From Hydractinia symbiolongicarpus (lineage: Eukaryota; Cnidaria; Hydrozoa; Anthoathecata; Hydractiniidae), in assembly GCF_029227915.1 (NCBI RefSeq), contig NC_079881.1, positions 26,079,501 through 26,143,500 of the forward strand: DNA of 64,000 nucleotides, in the 5' to 3' direction. A model generated the notes under the pieces. The model saw only the letters and a list, made by a program, of their open reading frames with translations. It was not told the DNA's origin and ran no database searches. The first letter of the stretch is position 1, and each line of letters opens with the position of its first letter. This document shows positions 34,475 through 46,029 of the stretch, piece by piece. Both the position numbers and the translations under genes were made by a program.

Positions 34475-36205
34475 ATGCGTTTTAGTGGTGAAAAAATAAT
34501 TTAAAAATATCGTTCGGGAAATGAGTTTAACCCCTGGGTACTTTCTTTGTATACTTTTGACTATACGGGCCGAGTCCGGGGTTTACGGGAAATGGCGGGT
34601 TTTCGTTTGCCGGCGATTAAACTCCTTTTATTCAACGTCTCATCGAAAATGAAAACATTTTTAAAAACTACAAGTCTGATGGGCTTTAGTGGTGAAATAA
34701 TAATTTAAAAAATCGTTCGGGAAATGAGTTTACTCCCTGGGTACTTTCTTTGTATACTTTTGACTATACGGGCCGAGTCTGGGATTTACGGGAAATCGCA
34801 GGTTTTTGTTTGACGGCGATTAAACTTCTTTTATTCAGCGTCTCATCAAAAATGAAAACATTTTTGAAAACTACAAGTCTCATGCGATTTAGTGGTGAAA
34901 AGATAATTTAAAAAATCGTTCTGGAAATGAGTTTACTCACAGGGTACTTTCTTTGTATACATTCGACTATACGGGCCAAGCCCGGGATTTACGGGAAATC
35001 GCGGGTTTTCGTTTGCCGGCGATTAAACCTCTTTCATTAAGCGTCTCATTAAAAATGAAAACGTTTTTGAAAACTACAAGTCTCATTCGTTCTAGTGGTG
35101 CAGAAATAATTTGAAAAATCGTTTGGGAAATGAGTTTACTCCCTAGGTACTTTCCTTGAATACTTTTGAGTATACGGGCCGAGTCCGGGGTTTACGGGAA
35201 ATGGCGGGTTTTCGTTTGCCGGCAATTAAACTCCTTTTATTCAGCGTCTCATCAAAAATGAAAACATTTGTAAAAACTACAAGTCTCATGCGTTTTACTG
35301 GTGAAAAAATAATTTAAAAAATCGTTCTGGAAATGAGTTTACTCCCTGGGTACTTTCTTTGTATACTTTTGACTATACGGGCCGAGTCTGGGATTTACGG
35401 GAAATCGCAGGTTTTTGTTTGCCGGCGATTAAACTTCTTTTATTCAGCGTCTCATCAAAAATGAAAACATTTTTGAAAACTACAAGTCTCATGCGACTTA
35501 GTGGTGAAAAGATAATTTAAAAAATCGTTCTGGAAATGAGTTTACTCACAGGGTACTTTCTTTGTATACATTCGACTATACGGGCCAAGCCCGGGATTTA
35601 CGGGAAATCGCGGGTTTTCGTTTGCCGGCGATTAAACCTCTTTCATTAAGCGTCTCATTAAAAATGAAAACGTTTTTGAAAACTACAAGTCTCATTCGTT
35701 CTAGTGGTGCAGAAATAATTTGAAAAATCGTTCGGGAAATGAGTTTACTCCCTAGGTACTTTCCTTGTATACTTTTGAGTATACGGGCCGAGTCCGGGGT
35801 TTACGGGAAATGGCGGGTTTTCGTTTGCCGGCAATTAAATTCCTTTTATTCAGCGTCTCATCAAAAATGAAAACATTTGTAAAAACTACAAGTCTCATGC
35901 GTTTTACTGGTGAAAAAATAATTTAAAAAATCGTTCTGGAAATGAGTTTACTCCCTGGGTACTTTCTTTGTATACTTTTGACTATACGGGCCGAGTACGG
36001 GATTTACGGGATATCGCGGGTTTTCGTTTGGCGGCGATTAAACCTCTTTCATTAAGCGTCTCATCAAAAATGAAAACATTTTTGAAAACTACAAGTCTTA
36101 TGCGTTTTAGTGGTGAAAAAAAAAATTAAAAAATCGTTCCGGAAATGAGTTTACTCCCTGGGTACTTTCTTTCCAATGAAAACATTTTTGAAAACTACAA
36201 GTCTC
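34475..36205 (+). repeat. 1,731-bp unit (8 monomers plus truncation)
   Basis: Order: type I (AAAAATATCG), III, IV, IIb, a chimeric unit (TTTTACTGG head joined to GAGTCTGGG body, near 35,289-35,490), then IV (with GCGACTTAG), IIb, TTTTACTGG/GAGTACGGG, and the truncated monomer. It equals the 1,122-bp unit that follows it with one extra IV-IIb-TTTTACTGG set. That is a three-monomer gain or loss with its chimera visible. Confidence 0.85.
36100..36205 (+). repeat. Truncated monomer, 106 bp (copy 4 of 5)
   Basis: Same junction (CCAATG at 36,173). The A run after GGTG is ten bases followed by TTAAAAAATCG, one A longer than in copies 2 and 3. Confidence 0.92.
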
Positions 36206-37327
36206 ATGCGTTTTAGTGGTGAAAAAATAATTTAAAAATATCGTTCGGGAAATGAGTTTAACCCCTGGGTACTTTCTTTGTATACTTTTGACTATACGGG
36301 CCGAGTCCGGGGTTTACGGGAAATGGCGGGTTTTCGTTTGCCGGCGATTAAACTCCTTTTATTCAACGTCTCATCGAAAATGAAAACATTTTTAAAAACT
36401 ACAAGTCTGATGGGCTTTAGTGGTGAAATAATAATTTAAAAAATCGTTCGAGAAATGAGTTTACTCCCTGGGTACTTTCTTTGTATACTTTTGACTATAC
36501 GGGCCGAGTCTGGGATTTACGGGAAATCGCAGGTTTTTGTTTGCCGGCGATTAAACTTCTTTTATTCAGCGTCTCATCAAAAATGAAAACATTTTTGAAA
36601 ACTACAAGTCTCATGCGATTTAGTGGTGAAAAGATAATTTAAAAAATCGTTCTGGAAATGAGTTTACTCACAGGGTACTTTCTTTGTATACATTCGACTA
36701 TACGGGCCAAGCCCGGGATTTACGGGAAATCGCGGGTTTTCGTTTGCCGGCGATTAAACTTCTTTCATTAAGCGTCTCATTAAAAATGAAAACGTTTTTG
36801 AAAACTACAAGTCTCCTTCGTTCTAGTGGTGCAGAAATATTTTGAAAAATCGTTTGGGAAATGAGTTTACTCCCTAGATACTTTCCTTGTATACTTTTGA
36901 GTATACGGGCCGAGTCCGGGGTTTACGGGAAATGGCGGGTTTTCGTTTGCCGGCAATTAAACTCCTTTTATTCAGCGTCTCATCAAAAATGAAAACATTT
37001 GTAAAAACTACAAGTCTCATGCGTTTTACTGGTGAAAAAATAATTTAAAAAATCGTTCTGGAAATGAGTTTACTCCCTGGGTACTTTCTTTGTATACTTT
37101 TGACTATACGGGCCGAGTACGGGATTTACGGGATATCGCGGGTTTTCGTTTGGCGGCGATTAAACCTCTTTCATTATTCGTCTCATCAAAAATGAAAACA
37201 TTTTTGAAAACTACAAGTCTTATGCGTTTTAGTGGTGAAAAAAAAATTTAAAAAATCGTTCCGGAAATGAGTTTACTCCCTGGGTACTTTCTTTCCAATG
37301 AAAACATTTTTGAAAACTACAAGTCTC
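36206..37327 (+). repeat. 1,122-bp minimal unit (5 monomers plus truncation)
   Basis: The simplest higher-order unit of this region: type I (AAAAATATCG, TTTAACCCC), III, IV, IIb (with CTCCTTCGTTC and CCTAGATAC), TTTTACTGG/GAGTACGGG, then the truncated monomer. CCAATG at 36,173 and 37,295 sets the spacing. The unit before the truncation has CATTATTCGTCTC in place of CATTAAGCGTCTC near 37,171. Confidence 0.88.
37222..37327 (+). repeat. Truncated monomer, 106 bp (copy 5 of 5)
   Basis: Same junction (CCAATG at 37,295), with the AATTTAAAAAATCG form and a following GCGTTTCAGTGG head. Both marks match copy 1 at 22,800 rather than copies 2 to 4, linking this spot to the 22.8-kb block. Confidence 0.92.
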
Positions 37328-40245
37328 ATGCGTTTCAGTGGTGAAAAGATAATTTAAAAAATCGTTCTGGAAATGAGTTTACTCACAGGGTACTTTCTTT
37401 GTAAACATTCGACTATACGGGACAAGCCGGGGATTTAGGGAAATCGTGGTATTTCGTTTGCCGGCGATTAAACCTCTTTCATTAAGGGTCTCATTAAAAA
37501 TGAAAACATTTTTGGAAACTACAAGTCTCATTCGTTCTAGTGGCGCAGAAATAATTTGAAAAATCGTTCGGGAAATCAGTTCACTCGATAGGTACTTTCT
37601 TCAAATACATTCAACTATACGGGCCAAGCCCGGGATTTACAAGAAATCGCGGGTTTTCGTTTGCCGGCGATTAAACCTCTTTCATTAAGCGTCTCCTTAA
37701 AAATGAAAACATTTTTGAAAACTACAAGTCTCATGCGTTTTAGTGGTGAAAAAATAATTTAAAAATATCGTTCGGGAAATGAGTTTAACCCCTGGGTACT
37801 TTCTTTGTATACTTTTGACTATACGGGCCGAGTCCGGGGTTTACGGGAAATGGCGGGTTTTCGTTTGCCGGCGATTAAACTCCTTTTATTCAACGTCTCA
37901 TCGAAAATGAAAACATTTTTAAAAACTACAAGTCTGATGGGCTTTAGTGGTGAAATAATAATTTAAAAAATCGTTCGGGAAATGAGTTTACTCCCTGGGT
38001 ACTTTCTTTGTATACTTTTGACTATACGGGCCGAGTCTGGGATTTACGGGAAATCGCAGGTTTTTGTTTGCCGGCGATTAAACTTCTTTTATTCAGCGTC
38101 TCATCAAAAATGAAAACATTTTTGAAAACTACAAGTCTCATGCGATTTAGTGGTGAAAAGATAATTTAAAAAATCGTTCTGGAAATGAGTTTACTCACAG
38201 GGTACTTTATTTGTATACATTCAACTATACGGGCCAAGCCCGGGATTTACGGGAAATCGCGGGTTTTCGTTTGCCGGCGATTAAACCTCTTTCATTAAGC
38301 GTCTCATTAAAAATGAAAACGTTTTTGAAAACTACAAGTCTCATTCGTTCTAGTGGTGCAGAAATAATTTGAAAAATCGTTCGGGAAATGAGTTTACTCC
38401 CTAGGTACTTTCCTTGTATACTTTTGACTATACGGGCCGAGCCCGGGGTTTACGAGAAATGGCGGGTTTTCGTTTGCCGGCAATTAAACTCCTTTTATTC
38501 AGCGTCTCATCAAAAATGAAATCATTTTTAAAAACTACAAGTCTCATGGGCTTTAGTGGTGAAATAATAATTTAAAAAATCGTACGGGAAACGAGTTTAC
38601 TCCCTGGGTACTTTCTTTGTATACTTTTGACTATACGGGACAAGCCCGGGATTTACGGGAAATCGCGGGTGTTCGTTTGCCGGCGATTAAACCTCTTTCA
38701 TTAAGGGTCTCATTAAAAATGAAAACATTTTTGGAAACTACAAGTCTCATTCGTTCTAGTGGCGCAGAAATAATTTGAAAAATCGTTCGTGAAATCAGTT
38801 CACTCGATAGGTACTTTCTTCAAATACATTCAACTATACGGGCCGAGTCCGGGATTTACGGGAAATCGCGGTTTTCGTTTGCCGGCGATTAAACTCCTTT
38901 TATTCAGCGTCTCATCAAAAATGAAAACATTTTTGAAAACTACAAGTCTCATGCGTTTTAGTGGTGAAAAAGTAATTTAAAAATATTGTTCGGGAAATGA
39001 GTTTAACCCCTGGGTACTTTCTTTGTATACTTTTGACTATACGGGCCGAGTCCGGGGTTTACGGGAAATGGCGGGTTTTCGTTTGCCGGCGATTAAACTC
39101 CTTTTATTCAACGTCTCATCGAAAATGAAAACATTTTTAAAAACTACAAGTCTGATGGGCTTTAGTGGTGAAATAATAATTTAAAAAATCGTTCGGGAAA
39201 TGAGTTTACTCCCTGGGTACTTTCTTTGTATACTTTTGACTATACGGGCCGAGTCTGGGATTCATGGGAAATCGCAGGTTTTTGTTTGCCGGCGATTAAA
39301 CTTCTTTTATTCAGCGTCTCATCAAAAATGAAAACATTTTTGAAAACTACAAGTCTCATGCGATTTAGTGGTGAAAAGATAATTTAAAAAATCGTTCTGG
39401 AAATGAGTTTACACACAGGGTACTTTCTTTGTATACATTCGACTATACGGGCCAAGCCCGGGATTTACGGGAAATCGCGGGTTTTCGTTTGCCGGCGATT
39501 AAACCTCTTTCATTAAGCGTCTCATTAAAAATGAAAACGTTTTTGAAAACTACAAGTCTCATTCGTTCTAGTGGTGCAGAAATAATTTGAAAAATCGTTC
39601 GGGAAATGAGTTTACTCCCTAGGTACTTTCCTTGTATACTTTTGAGTATACGGGCCGAGTCCGGGGTTTACGGGAAATGGCGGGTTTTCGTTTGCCGGCA
39701 ATTAAACTCCTTTTATTCAGCGTCTCATCAAAAATGAAATCATTTTTAAAAACTACAAGTCTCATGGGCTTTAGTGGTGAAATAATAATTTAAAAAATCG
39801 TACGGGAAATGAGTTTACTCCCTGGGTACTTTCTTTGTATACTTTTGACTATACGGGACAAGCCCGGGATTTACGGGAAATCGCGGGTGTTCGTTTGCCG
39901 GCGATTAAACCTCTTTCATTAAGCGTCTCATTAAAAATGAAAACATTTTTGAAAACTACAAGTCTCATTCGTTCTAGTGGTGCAGAAATAATTTGAAAAA
40001 TCGTTCGGGAAATCAGTTTACTCCTTGGGTACTTTCTTTGCATACTTTCGACTATACGGGCCGAGTCCGGGGTTTACGGGAAATGGCAAGTTTTCGTTTG
40101 CCGGCGATTAAACTCCTTTTATTCAACGTCTCATCGAAAATGAAAACATTTTTAAAAACCACAAGTATGATGGGCTTTAGTGGTGAAATAATAATTTAAA
40201 AAATCGTTCGGGAAATGAGTTTACTCCCTGGGTACTTTCTTTGTA
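37328..40245 (+). repeat. Satellite block related to 22.9-24.3 kb and to the following 12-mers
   Basis: About 37,328-38,690 continues the match to 22,906-24,270 (offset 14,422 bp). It ends in the GGGTGTTCGTTTG marker at 38,668. That marker recurs at about 39,887, 40,902, 42,323, 43,337, 44,758 and 45,570, spaced 6, 5, 7, 5, 7 and 4 monomers. Near 38,825-38,860 a CTCGATAGG unit is joined directly to a GCCGAGTCCGGG core, skipping one monomer that is present near 41,065-41,285. Confidence 0.8.
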
Positions 40246-43200
40246 TACTTTTGACTATACGGGCCGAGTCTGGGATTTACGGGAAATCGCAGGTTTTTGT
40301 TTGCCGGCGATTAAACTTCTTTTATTCAGCGTCTCATCAAAAATGAAAACATTTTTGAAAGCTACAAGTCTCATGCGATTTAGTGGTGAAAAGATAATTT
40401 AAAAAATCGTTCGGGAAATGAGTTTACTCACAGGGTACTTTCTTTGTATACATTCGACTATACGGGCCAAGCCCGGGATTTACGGGAAATCGCGGGTTTT
40501 CGTTTGCCGGCGATTAAACCTCTTTCATTAAGCGTCTCATTAAAAATGAAAACGTTTTTGAAAACTACAAGTCTCATTCGTTCTAGTGGTGCAGAAATAA
40601 TTTGAAAAATCGTTCGGGAAATGAGTTTACTCCCTAGGTACTTTCCTTGTATACTTTTGACTATACGGGCCGAGTCCGGGGTTTACGAGAAATGGCGGGT
40701 TTTCGTTTGCCGGCAATTAAACTCCTTTTATTCAGCGTCTCATCAAAAATGAAATCATTTTTAAAAACTACAAGTCTCATGGGCTTTAGTGGTGAAATAA
40801 TAATTTAAAAAATCGTACGGGAAATGAGTTTACTCCCTGGGTACTTTCTTTGTATACTTTTGACTATACGGGACAAGCCCGGGATTTACGGGAAATCGCG
40901 GGTGTTCGTTTGCCGGCGATTAAACCTCTTTCATTAAGGGTCTCATTAAAAATGAAAACATTTTTGGAAACTACAAGTCTCATTCGTTCTAGTGGCGTAG
41001 AAATAATTTGAAAAATCGTTCGGGAAATCAGTTCACTCGATAGGTACTTTCTTCAAATACCTTCAACTATACGGGCCAAGCCCGGGATTTACAAGAAATC
41101 GCGGGTTTTCGTTTGCCGGCGATTAAACCTCTTTCATTAAGCGTCTCCTTAAAAATGAAAACATTTTTGAAAACTACAAGTCTCATTCGTTCTAGTGGTG
41201 CAGAAATAATTTGAAAAATCGTTCGGGAAATCAGTTTTCTCCTTGGGTACTTTCTTTGTATACTTTTGACTATACGGGCCGAGTCCGGGATTTACGGGAA
41301 ATCGCGGTTTTCGTTTGCCGGCGATTAAACTCCTTTTATTCAGCGTCTCATCAAAAATGAAAACATTTTTGAAAACTACAAGTCTCATGCGTTTTAGTGG
41401 TGAAAAAGTAATTTAAAAATATTGTTCGGGAAATGAGTTTAACCCCTGGGTACTTTCTTTGTATACTTTTGACTATACGGGCCGAGTCCGGGGTTTACGG
41501 GAAATGGCGGGTTTTCGTTTGCCGGCGATTAAACTCCTTTTATTCAACGTCTCATCGAAAATGAAAACATTTTTAAAAACTACAAGTCTGATGGGCTTTA
41601 GTGGTGAAATAATAATTTAAAAAATCGTTCGGGAAATGAGTTTACTCCCTGGGTACTTTCTTTGTATACTTTTGACTATACGGGCCGAGTCTGGGATTCA
41701 TGAGAAATCGCAGGTTTTTGTTTGCCGGCGATTAAACTTCTTTTATTCAGCGTCTCATCAAAAATGAAAACATTTTTGAAAACTACAAGTCTCATGCGAT
41801 TTAGTGGTGAAAAGATAATTTAAAAAATCGTTCTGGAAATGAGTTTACACACAGGGTACTTTCTTTGTATACATTCGACTATACGGGCCAAGCCCGGGAT
41901 TTACGGGAAATCGCGGGTTTTCGTTTGCCGGCGATTAAACCTCTTTCATTAAGCGTCTCATTAAAAATGAAAACGTTTTTGAAAACTACAAGTCTCATTC
42001 GTTCTAGTGGTGCAGAAATAATTTGAAAAATCGTTCGGGAAATGAGTTTACTCCCTAGGTACTTTCCTTGTATACTTTTGAGTATACGGGCCGAGTCCGG
42101 GGTTTACGGGAAATGGCGGGTTTTCGTTTGCCGGCAATTAAACTCCTTTTATTCAGCGTCTCATCAAAAATGAAATCATTTTTAAAAACTACAAGTCTCA
42201 TGGGCTTTAGTGGTGAAATAATAATTTAAAAAATCGTACGGGAAATGAGTTTACTCCCTGGGTACTTTCTTTGTATACTTTTGACTATACGGGACAAGCC
42301 CGGGATTTACGGGAAATCGCGGGTGTTCGTTTGCCGGCGATTAAACCTCTTTCATTAAGCGTCTCATTAAAAATGAAAACATTTTTGAAAACTACAAGTC
42401 TCATTCGTTCTAGTGGTGCAGAAATAATTTGAAAAATCGTTCGGGAAATCAGTTTACTCCTTGGGTACTTTCTTTGCATACTTTCGACTATACGGGCCAA
42501 GCCCGGGATTTACGGGAAATCGCGGGTTTTTGTTTGCCGGCGATTAAACTTCTTTTATTCAGCGTCTCATCAAAAATGAAAACATTTTTGAAACCTCAAG
42601 TCTTATGCGTTTTAGTGGTGAAAAAATAATTTAAAAAATCGTTCTGGAAATGAGTTTACTCACAGGGTACTTTCTTTGTATACTTTTGACTATACGGGCC
42701 GAGTCTGGGATTTACGGGAAATCGCAGGTTTTTGTTTGCCGGCGATTAAACTTCTTTTATTCAGCGTCTCATCAAAAATGAAAACATTTTTGAAAGCTAC
42801 AAGTCTCATGCGATTTAGTGGTGAAAAGATAATTTAAAAAATCGTTCGGGAAATGAGTTTACTCACAGGGTACTTTCTTTGTATACATTCGACTATACGG
42901 GCCAAGCCCGGGATTTACGGGAAATCGCGGGTTTTCGTTTGCCGGCGATTAAACCTCTTTCATTAAGCGTCTCATTAAAAATGAAAACGTTTTTGAAAAC
43001 TACAAGTCTCATTCGTTCTAGTGGTGCAGAAATAATTTGAAAAATCGTTCGGGAAATGAGTTTACTCCCTAGGTACTTTCCTTGTATACTTTTGACTATA
43101 CGGGCCGAGTCCGGGGTTTACGAGAAATGGCGGGTTTTCGTTTGCCGGCAATTAAACTCCTTTTATTCAGCGTCTCATCAAAAATGAAATCATTTTTAAA

Positions 43201-45027
43201 AACTACAAGTCTTATGGGCTTTAGTGGTGAAATAATAATTTAAAAAATCGTACGGGAAATGAGTTTACTCCCTGGGTACTTTCTTTGTATACTTTTGACT
43301 ATACGGGACAAGCCCGGGATTTACGGGAAATCGCGGGTGTTCGTTTGCCGGCGATTAAACCTCTTTCATTAAGGGTCTCATTAAAAATGAAAACATTTTT
43401 GGAAACTACAAGTCTCATTCGTTCTAGTGGCGTAGAAATAATTTGAAAAATCGTTCGGGAAATCAGTTCACTCGATAGTTACTTTCTTCAAATACCTTCA
43501 ACTATACGGGCCAAGCCCGGGATTTACAAGAAATCGCGGGTTTTCGTTTGCCGGCGATTAAACCTCTTTCATTAAGCGTCTCCTTAAAAATGAAAACATT
43601 TTTGAAAACTACAAGTCTCATTCGTTCTAGTGGTGCAGAAATAATTTGAAAAATCGTTCGGGAAATCAGTTTTCTCCTTGGGTACTTTCTTTGTATACTT
43701 TTGACTATACGGGCCGAGTCCGGGATTTACGGGAAATCGCGGTTTTCGTTTGCCGGCGATTAAACTCCTTTTATTCAGCGTCTCATCAAAAATGAAAACA
43801 TTTTTGAAAACTACAAGTCTCATGCGTTTTAGTGGTGAAAAAGTAATTTAAAAATATTGTTCGGGAAATGAGTTTAACCCCTGGGTACTTTCTTTGTATA
43901 CTTTTGACTATACGGGCCGAGTCCGGGGTTTACGGGAAATGGCGGGTTTTCGTTTGCCGGCGATTAAACTCCTTTTATTCAACGTCTCATCGAAAATGAA
44001 AACATTTTTAAAAACTACAAGTCTGATGGGCTTTAGTGGTGAAATAATAATTTAAAAAATCGTTCGGGAAATGAGTTTACTCCCTGGGTACTTTCTTTGT
44101 ATACTTTTGACTATACGGGCCGAGTCTGGGATTCATGGGAAATCGCAGGTTTTTGTTTGCCGGCGATTAAACTTCTTTTATTCAGCGTCTCATCAAAAAT
44201 GAAAACATTTTTGAAAACTACAAGTCTCATGCGATTTAGTGGTGAAAAGATAATTTAAAAAATCGTTCTGGAAATGAGTTTACACACAGGGTACTTTCTT
44301 TGTATACATTCGACTATACGGGCCAAGCCCGGGATTTACGGGAAATCGCGGGTTTTCGTTTGCCGGCGATTAAACCTCTTTCATTAAGCGTCTCATTAAA
44401 AATGAAAACGTTTTTGAAAACTACAAGTCTCATTCGTTCTAGTGGTGCAGAAATAATTTGAAAAATCGTTCGGGAAATGAGTTTACTCCCTAGGTACTTT
44501 CCTTGTATACTTTTGAGTATACGGGCCGAGTCCGGGGTTTACGGGAAATGGCGGGTTTTCGTTTGCCGGCAATTAAACTCCTTTTATTCAGCGTCTCATC
44601 AAAAATGAAATCATTTTTAAAAACTACAAGTCTCATGGGCTTTAGTGGTGAAATAATAATTTAAAAAATCGTACGGGAAATGAGTTTACTCCCTGGGTAC
44701 TTTCTTTGTATACTTTTGACTATACGGGACAAGCCCGGGATTTACGGGAAATCGCGGGTGTTCGTTTGCCGGCGATTAAACCTCTTTCATTAAGCGTCTC
44801 ATTAAAAATGAAAACATTTTTGAAAACTACAAGTCTCATTCGTTCTAGTGGTGCAGAAATAATTTGAAAAATCGTTCGGGAAATCAGTTTACTCCTTGGG
44901 TACTTTCTTTGCATACTTTCGACTATACGGGCCAAGCCCGGGATTTACGGGAAATCGCGGGTTTTTGTTTGCCGGCGATTAAACTTCTTTTATTCAGCGT
45001 CTCATCAAAAATGAAAACATTTTTGAA
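40245..45027 (+). repeat. 12-mer higher-order repeat, two copies (period 2,435 bp)
   Basis: About 40,245-42,592 matches 42,680-45,027 at a constant 2,435-bp offset. Private shared marks include GGCGTAGAAAT (40,995 and 43,430), AAATACCTTCAAC (41,056 and 43,491), GAAAAAGTAATTTAAAAAT with ATTGTTCGGG (41,402 and 43,837), GATTCATG (41,696 and 44,131) and TTTACACACAGGG (41,843 and 44,278). I noticed only about three differences, for example CTCATGGGC versus CTTATGGGC near 40,776/43,211. The left copy ends at the odd AAACCTCAAG at 42,591. Confidence 0.88.
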
Positions 45028-45833
45028 AACTACAAGTCTCATGCGATTTAGTGGTGAAAAGATAATTTAAAAAATCGTTCTGGAAATGAGTTTACACACA
45101 GGGTACTTTCTTTGTATACATTCGACTATACGGGCCAAGCCCGGGATTTACGGGAAATCGCGGGTTTTCGTTTGCCGGCGATTAAACCTCTTTCATTAAG
45201 CGTCTCATTAAAAATGAAAACGTTTTTGAAAACTACAAGTCTCATTCGTTCTAGTGGTGCAGAAATAATTTGAAAAATCGTTCGGGAAATGAGTTTACTC
45301 CCTAGGTACTTTCCTTGTATACTTTTGAGTATACGGGCCGAGTCCGGGGTTTACGGGAAATGGCGGGTTTTCGTTTGCCGGCAATTAAACTCCTTTTATT
45401 CAGCGTCTCATCAAAAATGAAATCATTTTTAAAAACTACAAGTCTCATGGGCTTTAGTGGTGAAATAATAATTTAAAAAATCGTACGGGAAATGAGTTTA
45501 CTCCCTGGGTACTTTCTTTGTATACTTTTGACTATACGGGACAAGCCCGGGATTTACGGGAAATCGCGGGTGTTCGTTTGCCGGCGATTAAACCTCTTTC
45601 ATTAAGCGTCTCATTAAAAATGAAAACATTTTTGAAAACTACAAGTCTCATTCGTTCTAGTGGTGCAGAAATAATTTGAAAAATCGTTCGGGAAATCAGT
45701 TTACTCCTTGGGTACTTTCTTTGCATACTTTCGACTATACGGGCCAAGCCCGGGATATACGGGAAATCGCGGGTTTTTGTTTGCCGGCGATTAAACTTCT
45801 TTTATTCAGCGTCTCATCAAAAATGAAAACATT
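44223..45833 (+). repeat. 4-mer duplication (period 812 bp)
   Basis: About 44,223-45,020 repeats as 45,035-45,833: IV (TTTACACACAGGG), IIb, a CGTACGGGAAATGAG unit with GGGTGTTCG, and a type II unit with CTTTGCATACTTTCG. The second copy ends in AAACCTCAAGTC, which is also seen at 42,591. This shows how the end of the 12-mer unit has been reused. Confidence 0.85.
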
Positions 45834-46029
45834 TTTGAAACCTCAAGTCTTATGCGTTTTAGTGGTGAAAAAATAATTTAAAAAATCGTTCTGGAAATGA
45901 GTTTACTCACAGGGTACTTTCTTTGTATACATTCGACTATACGGGCCAAGCCCGGGATTTGCGGGAAATCGCGGGTTTTCGTTTGCCGGCGATTAAACCT
46001 CTTTCATTAAGCATCTCATCAAAAATGAA

